Notes: generated from the letters alone by a model not told the origin. 64,000 bases of DNA from Strigamia acuminata (GCA_949358305.1 OX442319.1:4650001-4714000), one strand, 5' to 3'; shown: positions 1-11,747, counted from the first letter of the stretch. Made by a program: numbers and translations.

Positions 1-143
1 ACATGGTGTATGAATAAACACTCACTTGATGTTTTGGGCGAGGGACTGCACGGCGCAGCTCGCACCAAACAACAGCCAGAATACGAATACTGTCGAGGGA
101 TTGGACACGAATATGTTCGACGTCGGTTTTCTCACCGAGTTGA

Positions 144-1964
144 GTGAAGAAGGATCGGTTATATTTCATCAAACTGAGTGACCAAAAACCCGACTTCGAG
201 AAATTAAAGCAAAAGGCAAACAACAAAGCGAATGTTGGCGAACAGAAGCAACAAGAGCCGACTAATTTAACAAAGAACACAACAAAGAGCACATCTAATC
301 CAGAGGAAGCGAGACTTTGGCATGAGCGGCTGGGACATATTTATTTTCCAAGTGTACAAGAGATGAGTAAGCAAGGAGCAGTAATTGGATTACCAATTCT
401 TGATGTCTCAATCACGCAATGCGATGTTTGCACGTTAGCAAAGAAGAAAGCAGTCTCACACAAGTCGATACCAGGGATTAGATCAACAGAACCACTACAG
501 TTGTTGCATATGGATGTGTGTGGAGCATTTAGCACACCAACGCTCTCGGGAAACAAATACTTCTTAACTATTACGGACGACTTCTCTCGTTATTCGACAG
601 TCTATTTAATGAAGAAGAAGGATGAAGTATTTGAGATTTTTCAAAAACATGCGAAACGGATAGAAAGATTGTTAGGAAAATCAATTTTAGCCATTCGCAC
701 GGATAATGGTATGGAGTTTTGCTCCAACAAGTTCGGACAATACCTTGAAGAGCAAGGAATCGCCCATGAGAGGACGAATGCGTATACGCCCGCCCAGAAC
801 GGCGATTCCGAAAGACTGAACCAGACGTTAGCAAACGGCATGCGTGCGCTCGTTTACGATGCCGGTTTGGAACATCGATTTTGGGGCGAAGCTATTCTAA
901 CGTTCAACTATTTGAGAAACAGAATCGCAAAGCTCAACTCGGAGAAGACGCCGATGGAGCTTTACTATGGTCGGAAACCATCTTTACGTCACCTGAGAAA
1001 ATTCGGAAGTCTATGCTTTGTGCAAAAAAGAATACGGGATGGAAAAATAGACAACAAGAGTTTGCATGGCATTATGCTCAAATATTCGAGAATCACGAAA
1101 GGATATCGAGTATGGCTGCCGGAATTTTCGAAGGTTATCGAAACCAGTGACGTGAAATTCGTAGAAAGCAGGCGCGGAGTTGAAGGCGTGCTGGGCTTAC
1201 CAGAAAAGTACACAACTTACATCGATAATTTGAACGACAACTTGGACAATGACAACGATCGCCAATATTATTCTGATGAAGACGTAAGGCCGCCGCTACC
1301 CCCGCCAGTACCAGTTAAGAAGAAGGAAGATCCAGAACTGGAATTGCCTCCAGTCAAATTGAAATTTAGAATGCCAGACGAGAAGTTGCGACATAATTTG
1401 CCAGGAGTGAAACTTCCAAACACTTTGCCACAACCCGGACAAGGACTTTTGAATCCAGTTCCAACTATTCCTGCACTAGTTTGGAAGAAAACAGAGAAGA
1501 TCAGACCAACTGGACAGAAGGATGTCGAATACACGATCGAGGGATACGACAAACCCAAGTTACGCTCGATACCCGACGTGAAGCGTTACTGCACAGAGCA
1601 CAATCTTCACGTACCTGAACATCTTTTTGAGGACAAAAGAAAAAAGAAGCCTTCTGAATCCAATACGACGGCAGATCGTTTCAACATGGACTTAGATGAT
1701 TTGACAATCGACTTTGAAGCTAATCACCTAGAAATCTACGTACCGGTAGATTTTACGAAGTCTTGCGTTGAAAATAGAAAAACCAAGCATATAGACATCC
1801 GATACCATTTTATAAGAGAACTTGTCAAGAAAGATAATCTTCAAATTATCCATGTCGGCACAAAGTCTAATTACGCGGATATCTTCACAAAGTCTGTTGA
1901 TAAGACTGATTTAGTACAATTCTGTAGTCGCTTTTTGGTTGATTTAAGTGTTCTACGTGTTTGA
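144..1964 (+). pseudogene. Copia pol remnant: pre-integrase, integrase, RNase H tail
   Basis: The frame stays open for about 606 codons. In order it shows a GAG-pre-integrase zinc-binding segment (WHERLGH near residue 60, then CDVC), the integrase core with its acidic triad in contexts LLHMDVCG, IRTDNGMEF and PAQNGDSERLNQ, a proline-rich and acidic linker, and at the C-terminus the end of Copia RNase H (KTKHIDIRYHF, then YADIFTKSVD). The whole reverse transcriptase is absent between the linker and the RNase H tail, an in-frame internal deletion. In intact Copia elements integrase precedes RT and RNase H, so this is a deletion derivative rather than a host gene. The upstream boundary is uncertain because gag and protease are gone too. 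Confidence 0.85.
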
Positions 1965-1994
1965 TACAAAGCGAGATAATTCGAGGGGGGCGAT

Positions 1995-2213
1995 TGTTGA
2001 AATATCGTGTATATTTATCACCTATTATGTGCATATGTTTATACTTATATCGTATTATCATGTTATCGCATTATGTATCAATGTATTACTATTCGTGCTT
2101 GGCAGTGAAGATAATCACAGCTCTTGTTTACATGTAACTTGTATATGTTACCCACAGGTGGCTCTGCTTATCACAAGTCACATGGTGTATGAATAAACAC
2201 TCACTTGATGTTT
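1995..2213 (+). repeat. Copia 3' LTR
   Basis: It begins TGTTGAAATATCG just after a purine-rich tract and ends with a block identical to bases 1-35. The exact 3' edge is uncertain by a few bases because no clear CA terminus is visible. Confidence 0.7.
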
Positions 2214-2289
2214 TGCTACTCACCTGTAAAGATGGACTAATTCTTTATCCAGTTGATGTTTTTCCAAACCACTGTTTTTACAAGTCACT

Positions 2290-4940
2290 ACAAATTCTAC
2301 ATGAATACACAACAGATGGGGGCTCTTTCTTGAGTTACGACACTGCAACGGAATTGGATTTGATGAAGGTGGTGCGAGCAGTGGGCAGCACGGACATGAA
2401 AGAGAAAATATTGGCTAAATATCCGGGGCTATTTCATGGCGTTGGGAAGTCGAAGAATCATGTCGTGCATCTTCATGTCGACGAAAGTGTGGTGCCGGTG
2501 GCGCAACGCTACAGACCTATCCCGTTTAGTTTGAGGGGCAAAGTGGAACGAGAGTTGGAACGGATGGTTGCAGAAGGACAAGATACGGCAGATTTTGGAA
2601 GGTCTACTGCAGATGTTGAACATTTTAGACGATATTTTCGTCGTCGGGAAGAAAGCAGTGGATCACGATGCGGCGGTGTATGCGGTACTGGATAGGTTGT
2701 TAGAGGAGGGATTGACTCTAAATGCTCGAAAATGTGAATTTGGAAGGTCAGAACTGGTGTTTTTCGAACATGTTTTCTCAGCGCGGGGCATTGCTGCGGA
2801 TCCGAAAAGAGTAGAAGCGATTAAAGCGATGAAGATGCCATCGAGCGTTTCGGAAGTGAAAAGTCTGTTAGGGATGATTGTCTACTGTGGGCGTTTCATT
2901 CCGAAGCTGGCTGATCGTACGAGGCCTCTGCGTGAATTGACGAAAGAGTCGAGCGGCGAATTTAAGTGGACTGAGTTACATCAGGCGGCCTGGGACGGTA
3001 TTATGGTTGAACTGGGCGATGGAAAAGTCATGGCCTATTATAGTTCGCGTGCAAGATTGCACTTGACCGTTGATGCTAGTCTGGTGGGCGTGGGCGCGAT
3101 CCTTGCACAGGAGAAGGCGAAGGAGGAAGTGCAAGTGATCGCGTACGCGAGCAGAGCTCTGTCCCAAGTCGAGACCCGCTACTCGCAGATAGAGCGCGAG
3201 ATGGTGGCGGTGGTCTGGGCTGTTGAATTTTTTTATTTGTATCTTTTTAATAATTTTTTTATTTTTTTTACAGATCACCAGCCTCTCGTAAGCATATTAA
3301 AGAACCGCAGGGCACGACCGTAGATACGTCTGGAGCGCCTCTGTGTGAGGGTTCAGCAATATCTTTTTGAGGTGCGGCATACCAAAGGCAGCACCAACCC
3401 GAGCGACTATATGTCGCGTCACCCTTTGCCAGTGACATCAGAGATGGGGGTGGCAATGCTTGAAATTGTCGAGGAGCATGTGGATTTCGTGGTTCGAACA
3501 CGGGTCCCGGCGTCGATGACGGTCGAGGAGGTGCTGCGGGAAACTGACTTGGATGAGGTTCTAAAAAAGGTGCGCATGGCGTTGAGAACTGTTGGAGAGA
3601 AGGCGAGAGTCTGTTGGGACGATGAGCAACTGAGGCCGTATGCGGCTATGAAGGACGAGTTGTCAGTGTCGGAAATGGGGGTGGTGCTTCGCTCGAATCG
3701 AATTGTGATTCCAGAGGCGTTGCGGGCAAGAGTCATCGAGTTGGCGCACAGAGGCCACCAGGGCGTTGTTAAGACCAAATCTTTGCTTAGGCAAAAAGTA
3801 TGGTTCCCGGGGATCGACAGGCAGGTGGAGACGAGGATCGAGAGGTGCTTGCCATGCCAGGCGACGGTCCCACGAACATGAAGGGACCCATTGTTGATGA
3901 CGGAACTGCCGGCGGGGCCGTGGCAACAACTGGGAATTGATTTCGCGGGACCTTTTCCAGATGGCACAATTTTGTGCGTGTTAATTGATGAGTTTTCCAG
4001 GTTCCCGTTTGTGGAGGCGGTGTCTTCAACGTCGGCTGCGGTGGTTTGCGCGCTTTTGGAACGGCGTTTTTTGGAACAGGGGTTGCCTTGCTTGGTGAAG
4101 TCGGATAATGGCTCGCCCTTCACATCACGTGAGTTCGCTGAATTTCTGGCGGATTTTGGAGTCCGTCATCATCGTGTGACTCCACTCTGGCCGGAGGCTA
4201 ACGGTGAGGTGGAGAGATTCATGAGGACGTTAAATAAGACTGTAAGGGCGGCCAGAGTGGAGGGTAAGCAATGGAGGCAAGAATTGGCCGAATTTTTGCT
4301 AAACTATCGGGCCACTCCACATTCGACTACAGGAAAGCTGCCAGCGGATCTTTTGCTCGGGAGGACGGTTAGAACGCGGCTACCAGCGTTTTGCAAAGAT
4401 GCAGAGGATCTGCAATTACGTGAGAAGGACTTGGTGGAGAAGGCCAAAATGAAGGCGTATGCGGATCACCATCGTAATGCCAGGCCTCATGACTTTAAGA
4501 TTGGTGACAGAGTGCTGGTGAAACAGGTGAAACTTAATAAATTCTCTACTCCATTTGACCCCAGACCCTTGATAGTATCCGACGTCGTGGGGACGCAGAT
4601 AACCGCGGTGAGAGGACAGCAGACAGTAGTCCGAAACGCGTCTTGCTTCAAGCGTATCTGGAATGAAGAGAAGGAGGAGGGGTGTGGGGTGATGGATGGA
4701 ACGCGAGAGGAGGTGAAATGTGCTGATGAGATGAACTGGGAAGGTGACACGGAGTTGCATCAGGAAATGGTGCCACCGGAGCAGATAGAGGGACCCGATG
4801 ATGTGATGCAAGAGGAGGAGGCAGTCGCAAATGGGATCAGGCCAGGTGAGGTGGTGCCAGAAGAAGGACCCAGGCGTTCTGAAAGGCTTAAGAATAGACC
4901 TGTGTGGCATAAGGATTATAAAATGAACTTTATTCTTTGA
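2290..4940 (+). pseudogene. Gypsy (Ty3) pol remnant with RT deletion and nonsense codons
   Basis: Bases about 2390-2570 encode the protease/RT junction (KYPGLFHGVG, then RYRPIPFSLRGK). Most of RT is deleted and the frame shifts near 2568. From there one frame continues to 4940: the end of RT (LDDIFVVGK, CEFG), RNase H (LTVDASLVGVGAIL, then FTDHQPL), an H2C2 integrase zinc finger (HRGHQG, then CLPC), the integrase core (GIDFAGPF, VKSDNGSPF, PEANGEVERF) and a C-terminal tail. In-frame stops lie at about 3321 (TAG) and 3879 (TGA) within this otherwise continuous frame. The element is therefore inactive. The order RT-RNaseH-integrase identifies Gypsy rather than Copia. Confidence 0.88.
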
Positions 4941-5012
4941 TTGTGTTTTTGTGATTAGTTTGTTTAAGTGAGGTTTTAATATGTTGTTTATTTTATGATG
5001 AAGGGGAGGGAT

Positions 5013-5182
5013 GTGGTGTTGTAATGCCGAGCGTGGTCACCAGATGGCGGCCATGGTCGGCAAGGTGATAAAAGCTTGTAACACGTGACCGCAAGGGCAC
5101 ATCTCTAGAGTATGCGATTAATAAAGGAAGACCGTCGTTACCACTGAAGTAGTGTATTATTTGTGGTTATACAGACATTACA
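5013..5182 (+). repeat. Gypsy 3' LTR
   Basis: A polypurine tract (AAGGGGAGGGA) at about 5001-5011 is followed by TGTGGTGTTG, and the segment ends ATTACA, giving TG...CA termini. It includes an AATAAA signal near 5130. No matching 5' LTR is seen in the window, so the element is truncated at its 5' end. Confidence 0.65.
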
Positions 5183-5666
5183 GAAGTTTTTCTGTATTCT
5201 TTTATATTTCATACAGGCATCAAACTTTAAACAGTTTGCGGCACGTACTTTTCCCTTATTAAAAGCTCTCATAATTCTTATAATAGTTGAAAACTTACAA
5301 GTGTAAAGCTAAGTATGCACGGCCTGATTCCGTGCTTGGATCAGCAACTTTCTGTGTGTGGCAAAAAGTTCAGGCTGCGTTGTACACACACTGGTTGCAC
5401 TTGCTCGGAAACTTTCTGGTAACTGTAATTCTATTCGTTCCGGCAGTGATGTTGCACGGAAAAATTCAATTGTTTTCGTGCACAAACAAATTCAGAGTAC
5501 CACTTTAGGGTAATGCATTGGGCTAATGCGATCGATCGTAACTATCACATATTTTGCTGTGATATACTACCCGAACCCGTGTGTATTGGGCCGCATGTAT
5601 TTTTTAAAGTTAAAAAAAATAAAATGATGAAATTCAAACCCTACAAAATTTTTCTAATTAAAACAA
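5183..5666. other. Unassigned AT-rich sequence
   Basis: No domain, repeat unit or gene signal recognised. Short open frames (for example 5287-5508) show no family features. Confidence 0.4.
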
Positions 5667-6311
5667 ATAAATGTCACTTAAAGAACAAACATTGGGCTTT
5701 ATTTAAAAAAAAAAAATTTTAACTTAAATGGGCCACAAGTTATGTCCATTTGATTTTGTGCTACTTGGCACAAGTGTATTTGGCCACCACGCTAATTGCC
5801 TTAAGTGAGTTGGGCCGGCAGAAAAAGCTTAGCACCAAATTAAAAAAATCACACAAAAAAACCAGTTTCTTCAGAAAATTATAATTGTTTATTTGAACAA
5901 AACATTTCAATACTTTGATGGATAACCAAAATTTTGTATGTGATTGTGCAGGCCAAGTCAAAACCTAAATGGGCTTGGAAAACTGAGCAATTGACTTGAC
6001 TTTATGCTTAGAATCATTTTTCTGCTGAAATATCCATGTCAAAGGCAGTTCATCATCTGCAAATGGAAGCATAACAATCCTTCAATACTTTTTTATAAGT
6101 AAATTGGTCCATGACACCCTTAATTTAATGTTGTGGACCGATACCCATACGGGAAAACCATCCCAATAGTAAATGGTTTGGGGATGGTTTCCTGTATGGG
6201 TATCGGTCCACAAAATTAAATTAAGGGTATCACGGACCAATTCATTTATAAAAAAAAAAGTATTGGAGGATTGCTATGCTTTTATTTGCAGATGATGAAC
6301 TGCCTTTGACA

Positions 6312-6875
6312 CGAGGGGGTAGCCAATCGCAAAAATCGCGTACGAGATTTTGAAATCCTTGAAGATTTCATGAGATTTCAAGGATTTTCAAATTCAAAAT
6401 CTTTGCCTGCGTGATATTTCCAGCTCGATTTGCTAGAATTTACACCAAATTGGAAGACAATTTATAAGATTTCCAGGATTTCCCGGATTTCCAAGATTTC
6501 CAGGATTTCCCAGATTTCCAAGATTTCCAGGATTTCATGAGATTTGAAAGATTTCGAAGATTTCAGGGATTTGCTAAGGATTTCAAGGATTTCTAAGGAT
6601 TTCAGGATTTCACAAAGATTTCTCAGGATTTCACCAGGATTTCACAAGGGTTTCACAAGGGTTTCTCAGAATTTCATGTCGGTTTCTTAAAATATTTTGC
6701 TAGAATTTGCGACAATTTGGCAAGAAAATTAAAAGATTTCCAAGATTTCTAGGATTTCCAGGATTTCATAAAATTTCAAAGATTTCCAGGATTTCCAGGA
6801 ATTCATGAGATTTCAAGGATTTAGAAATCCAAAATCTTTGCCTGTACGAGATTTCCAGCATTGGCTACCCCCTCG
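6312..6875. mobile_element. hAT-like MITE with 8-bp target duplication
   Basis: The element starts CGAGGGGGTAGCCAAT and ends with the exact reverse complement. It is flanked on both sides by CTTTGACA (6304-6311 and 6876-6883). The other arm of the surrounding palindrome shows the uninterrupted site with a single CTTTGACA, which confirms the insertion boundaries. An 8-bp duplication is typical of hAT. The interior is a degenerate array of short GGATTTCCA/AGATTTCC units with no coding capacity. Confidence 0.85.
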
Positions 6876-7091
6876 CTTTGACATGGATATTTCAGCGGAA
6901 AAATGATTCAAAGCATAAAGTCAAGTCAATTGCTCAGTTTTCCAAGCCCATCACATTTAGGTTTTGACTTGGCCTGCACAATCACATACAAAATTTTGGT
7001 TATCCAACAAAGTATTGAAATGTTTTGTTCAAATAAACAATGATTTTCTGAAGAAACCGGTTTTTTGTGTGATTTTTTTAATCTGGTGCTA

Positions 7092-7252
7092 CAGCGCCGG
7101 TGCAAAGGGTGAGGCGGTGACATATTTCCAGAGGCAGCGTCTTTGGGTGCACTATTCGATTTATTTCCATCAAGAAAAAAAAATTTTTTTACTGTTCAAA
7201 AGGGCGGCATATGCCTTGCTCTCCTCAGGTGGAAATATGTGCACCGGCCCTG
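7092..7252. mobile_element. Small hAT-like terminal inverted repeat unit
   Basis: Left end CAGCGCCGGTGCA and right end TGCACCGGCCCTG are near-perfect inverted copies typical of non-autonomous hAT elements. No duplicated 8-mer directly flanks this unit. However, the whole insertion 7092-9116 is bracketed by TGGTGCTA and AGGTGCTA, so the unit may be one end of a larger, partly deleted insertion. Confidence 0.5.
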
Positions 7253-7491
7253 ATACAGTCTGTATGATTCTCGTAAAATCCAACTCAAATCCTAAAAACA
7301 ACTCAAAGACTTTGTGTTTTTTAATTCTAGCTTGTCAAAATGATGCCTCATTTTCCGTGTTATTATTTTCTCCTGACAGGTTTCTTTCAAATCGAATTTA
7401 TAATTTTGGTTTGAAAGTGTAAACACATAAAATATTAATATTAAATTATAAAAACTGCAACATCAACACAGAAGCAACAGCAGTACTTGTA

Positions 7492-8109
7492 AAGGGTGTC
7501 CCAAAAATAACGCAAGATTTGAATTCGCTGCCATTTGTACAGTAAATTGTTTGCAACCCTGAAACAACAACAAATTGACAGCTGATAGGTTAGGGTTAGG
7601 TTTAGGGTTAGTGAAAATGGGGTGTGACACGATACAACAACGTGTTTAGGGTTAGTAAAAATAGAGCTTTACACTATACAACAACAACAACGTGTAACAA
7701 TTCAATTACTGCATGAGACGTTTCCTGATCGTGTACTCTCTCGTTTCGGTGATCAGAATTGTAATGCACGGGTGGTTGTGGGCTTGTTGACATAGACCTT
7801 TGACTTCAAATCACCCCATAAAAAGAAATTAATGGTGTTAAATCACACGATCTAGGGGGCCAATTCTGAGCATGCTCAGGAAACGTCTCATGCAGTAATT
7901 GAATTGTTACACGTTGTTGTTGTTGTATCGTGTAACGCTTCATTTTTACTAACCCTAAACACGTTGTATCGTGTCACACTCCATTTTCACTAACCCTAAA
8001 CCTAACCCTAAACTATCAGCTGTCAATTTGTTGTTGTTTCAGGGTTGCAAACAATTTACTGTAAAAATGGCGGCGAATTCAAATCTTGCGTTATTTTTGG
8101 GACACCCTT
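7492..8109. mobile_element. Tc1/mariner-like foldback element with transposase relic
   Basis: Long inverted repeats begin AAGGGTGTCCCAAAAATAAC and end with the reverse complement; both ends are bordered by TA (7490-7491 and 8110-8111), as in the Tc1/mariner superfamily. On the minus strand at about 7860-7780 the centre encodes WPPRSCDLTPL, followed by a degenerate F..G motif, which resembles the third catalytic aspartate region of mariner-type (DDE_3) transposases. The relic is short and broken. The arms also hold TTAGGG-like runs. Confidence 0.75.
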
Positions 8110-9116
8110 TATATCCATTTTTCAGTAAACTTTTTGGCAGTTGGAATCTATGCTCCCACAATATAGAGTATCTCATAATTTTGGTTCACAAACCAATACT
8201 CACAGCAAATACAAACAACAACAAAACCTCACTCTCAACTCACACTACCACATCTAAATAAACAAACCAAACATTCCTTTATTTCACTCCGGATGTAGTT
8301 CTAAGTTTCAGCACGGTATAGACTGTGTCCCTTTGCAATTGCTTAATCTTGTCACCGCTTGGCCACCCGAGTGTTACCATGGGTAAGACCATACTGTCAC
8401 AATATTTTATTTTTGGAATTAGGAGCCCATGAAATTCAGAGTCCTAAGGGGGCACCTCTTGTGCCAAGGTGGAAGGGAATACTACCTGGTTAGGGGAGCA
8501 CAATACCAGTTTTGCTCTGCTTGCTGGCAACACATGCTACACTGCTGGTGCTGATGGGTTTTCAGGAACCTTTCAAAACACGTTCCTGTGCATTCGGGCA
8601 AATGTCGTAACTTCGGTTGTCACAGCAATCCGAAAATAATACAACTGACGTCTTTCATTAAGAAAAAAAAAACAGAATTTAAAACCGTGTGATAATTAAA
8701 TTTTTTGTTGAATTACTGACTATTGATAGTATAGAGAGTGTGGCATTCACATAGATTTGAATGTTATTTTGCAAATCCACTGCCTTTTTACTGTGACTTG
8801 ATCGAGATTTGCAAAACTCGAATATGATTGAATATCTCTCCCATAATAACACAATGAATTGAATATAGACATGAAAAAATACATACTGTTTTAAAGTCCA
8901 CTCAGGTGAAAACGTGGCATTCGGTCCACTCAAAAACACCGCATTGCAGCTATATTGATGTTTTGTGAAAGTTGACCAGTAATTACTATTTTAAAAAATT
9001 CATGAGATTTCTGAGAATTTTAATGACTGGTTCGTGACTTACCGTAGATATCACAAATGTGAAATTTCATTTTGTGAAGTAGCAAAATACTCAATTCCCC
9101 ATCACATTGGATTGAA
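8110..9116. other. Unassigned sequence inside the palindrome insertion
   Basis: No gene or recognised repeat. It restores the palindrome arm at 9117. The only notable feature is a relatively GC-balanced block at about 8285-8620 without open frames of interest. Confidence 0.35.
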
Positions 9117-9286
9117 GGTGCTAAGCTTTTTCTGCCGTCTCACTTAAGGCAATTAGCGTGGTGGCCAAATACGCTCGTGCCAAGTGGCGCAAATTCAAAT
9201 GGACATAACTTTTGGCCCATTTAAGTTAAAATTTTATTATTTTAAAAAAAATAAAGCCCAATGTTTGTTCTTTAAGTGACATTTAT

Positions 9287-9974
9287 CCAAGTTGATACAC
9301 AGGCTTGCTGACCACTTGACGGTCAAACAAAATTCAATAAATCTGAAGAGACTGCATTTATTGAACACATCACCACTTTATCAGGATGGAGTTATCTTAA
9401 GTGACATTAAAATGATGGCAAAAAAACTACCAAGTTTCAATTATCCTGGTGGAGAATTGGTGATCTCAAATAAATTTATTTAACTTCCTTCTGGCTTGGC
9501 ACAAGCCAACCAGAATATTCTAGACTGCTACGTCTAAGGGGTAAAAACTCACTTGGAAACGCACAACCCTAAATCTGACTTGTTTAATGGTTATTAATTT
9601 TACCGTTGCTTTGCAGCTGCATTGTTACACCGAATTGTACTTTCCGCGCAATTCTTCTGAGCAGATTTCAGTTAGGTCAAACCAATTCCTTGGCTTTTGG
9701 CTCACTCTTGATCTCTTGATAACAGTGAAAAAGAAATGTAAACCCAGTCCTTGCTCCTTTGGGATTATTCGCCATTGTATTGGATCAAATAACCCTACAT
9801 CAACTGCTAAAAACTCTCACCAGATGTAGCAAGTAAAATAACGGCCATGACAATGGAACAATGCATTGTTTTTATTCAGATAAACAACGAGTCGTCGGCG
9901 ATTCCTGCGGAAATCGAAAATCGAAAATAAACGATGAATATCATTGATTGAAATACCACCTCCATCACAGCAGT
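9287..9974. other. Unassigned sequence
   Basis: A 63-codon frame (9292-9483) and an 80-codon frame (9587-9829) show no recognisable family. I see no splice or promoter context that would support a gene. Confidence 0.35.
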
Positions 9975-10147
9975 CAGGGGCGGATCTAGCCTTTTGGGGG
10001 CCCTGGGCTTGAGGTACTTTCGGGGCCCCCTTATCGAAATTTTTAATGGCGACCTCTTTTTTTTTCTTTTTTTTTTAGTACATTGCGTTGGTCTAGGGCC
10101 CCCCAAGAATTTGGGGGCCCTGGGCTCAAGCCCTATTAGCCCTTATG
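9975..10147. mobile_element. Right-truncated copy of the 10276-10484 hAT MITE
   Basis: It starts CAGGGGCGGATCTAGCC and follows the sequence of the intact copy downstream (GGGGGCCCTGGGCTTGAGG, then AAGCCCTATTAGCCC). It lacks the right terminal repeat, ending near CTTATGTGAACATC. Confidence 0.75.
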
Positions 10148-10275
10148 TGAACATCAATATCACAACTTAAATAAGGACGATAGATTGTAGAAATAAAATT
10201 CTAGGTTCGTGAAACAGCACTAAAATAAAAACACTATAAAACGAAATCAAACTCGTGGTTGAGGTTTATTAGGAG

Positions 10276-10484
10276 CAGGGGCGGATCTAGCTTTTCGGGG
10301 GCCCGGGGCTTGAGGTTTTTTTGGGACCCTTTATCGAAATTTTTAATAGCAACCTGTCTTCCTTTTTGTTTTTTAGCAACCTTTTTTTTTTTTTTTTAGT
10401 ACATGGCCCTGCGTCTTGGGGCCCCTGTAGAATTTGGGGGCCCGGGTCTCAAGCCCCATTAGCCCCTATGTAGATCCGCCCCTG
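10276..10484. mobile_element. hAT MITE with intact ends and 8-bp target duplication
   Basis: The left end CAGGGGCGGATCTAG and right end TAGATCCGCCCCTG are inverted repeats. ATTAGGAG flanks both sides (10268-10275 and 10485-10492), a perfect 8-bp duplication. The 209-bp interior has a poly-T run and no coding capacity. CAGGGG termini plus 8-bp duplications are the classic hAT signature. Confidence 0.92.
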
Positions 10485-10651
10485 ATTAGGAGTCGACATT
10501 TTGTGTGAATAACACCGATATTGTTTTGTCTTGGCATGGGAATGCTGTTTGATAATTTGGGGAGTATTGTTTTTGATAGGAAATAGAAGTTTGTTGGGTT
10601 TGGTATTATTATTAGTGGTTGTGATTTGGAATTGGTAAGCTGCTGCGTTTG

Positions 10652-10890
10652 TATTTAATGGTTAATGGTTTTTATGCATTTAATGGTTAATGGTTTTTAT
10701 GCATTTAATGGTTAATGGTTTTTATGCATTTAATGGTTAATGGTTTTTATGCATTTAATGGTTAATGGTTTTTATGCATTTAATGGTTAATGGTTTTTAT
10801 GCATTTAATGGTTAATGGTTTTTATGCATTTAGTGGTTAATGGTTTTTATGCATTTAATGGTTAATGGTTTTTATGCATTTAATGTTTAT
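10652..10890. repeat. 25-bp minisatellite
   Basis: About nine near-identical copies of ATTTAATGGTTAATGG plus TTTTTATGC in tandem. The flanking 10890-11230 carries a looser repeat of TTGCAATTAATATTTCATCT type. Confidence 0.9.
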
Positions 10891-11640
10891 TGTTTTTACT
10901 ATGAATTGCATTTTTAATTCACATTTTAGTTTTTTTTAAGTAAAAATTGCATTTATCAATTAATATTTCAGTTTTTTAAAGTTGAAATTGCAATTTGGAA
11001 TTAATATTTCATCTTTTTGATCGAAACAATGCATTTTGCGTACATATTTTATCTGTTTTTGATTAAAAATTGTATTTTGCAATTAATATTTCATCTGTTT
11101 TAGACTATAAACTGCCTTTTGCAAATAATATTTCATCTTTTTGGCGTAGAAAAAAGCATTTTTGTATAATATTTCATCTTTTTGGCGTAGAAAAATGCAT
11201 TTTCGTATAAAATTGCAGGTTTTAAGCCAAAAATATTTTTGTTTTCATGTGAAAACTCAATCTTTTCACCTCATTTAACTTTTCTCCATCCACTAAAGGT
11301 CCACTCTTCGTCCTTGGCCTATAGCAAAACTTGGCACTCGGCCAAACAAATAAAACCCGATCTCTTCCGGAAATTAAACACTCACAACACCGGAAATAAA
11401 ACCCCCACTAACAATTACTCCATCCAAATCGCACTTGAAACCAAACGCGCATTAATTACCTTAATTCCTTAACCCAATAAACAAAACCCCCAAAAAATAA
11501 TTAAAAAAAAAAAAAAAAAAACACCAAAATAAATTGAAAAGATTGTCGTTTTTATTAAAGACCACCAAATATCCAAAAAAGCGAGAGAAAAAAAAATAAA
11601 AAAAAGAAAACAACACAGCTCCTCATTTAAGTCATTTATC
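10891..11640. other. AT-rich intergenic DNA with degenerate repeats
   Basis: Diverged units resembling ATATTTCATCTTTTTGG recur to about 11200. A poly-A tract lies near 11500. No gene seen; the right part is probably the 3' flank of the minus-strand gene that follows. Confidence 0.4.
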
Positions 11641-11747
11641 AAACAAACTTAACAGTATTATTGAGAAAAATCCAGAAGAATGATTGATGATCAAGCCTAA
11701 TAAGCCAAACAGCCCACACAGAGTCTCCGGAGAACAAACAGTCGCAA

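Larger units (their letters stand above)
1..2213 (+). mobile_element. Copia (Ty1) LTR retrotransposon, internally deleted
   Basis: Bases 1-35 repeat the end of the 3' LTR (about 2180-2213), so the window opens in the tail of the 5' LTR. Between the LTRs lies one open frame that carries integrase and the RNase H tail but no reverse transcriptase. A purine tract (GAGGGGGG, 1983-1990) precedes the 3' LTR, which starts at 1995 with TG. Gag, protease and RT are missing, so the copy cannot move by itself. It directly abuts the Gypsy element that follows. Confidence 0.85.
5667..9286. repeat. Large interrupted palindrome (foldback element)
   Basis: The left arm (5667 to about 6150) reads as the reverse complement of a split right arm (about 6190-6311, 6876-7091 and 9117-9286). 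The outer ends share ATAAATGTCACTTAAAGAAC and its complement at 9267-9286. The centre is near 6165, around a self-complementary stretch containing GGTATCGGTCCAC. Two later insertions break the right arm: a MITE at 6312-6875 and a block of about 2 kb at 7092-9116. No transposase is visible in the arms themselves. Confidence 0.8.

Noticed and set aside
7575-8025. TTAGGG-like and CCCTAA-like runs suggesting an interstitial telomere
   Set aside because: Only two or three imperfect units occur, and they mirror each other inside the arms of the TA-flanked foldback, so they are part of that element.
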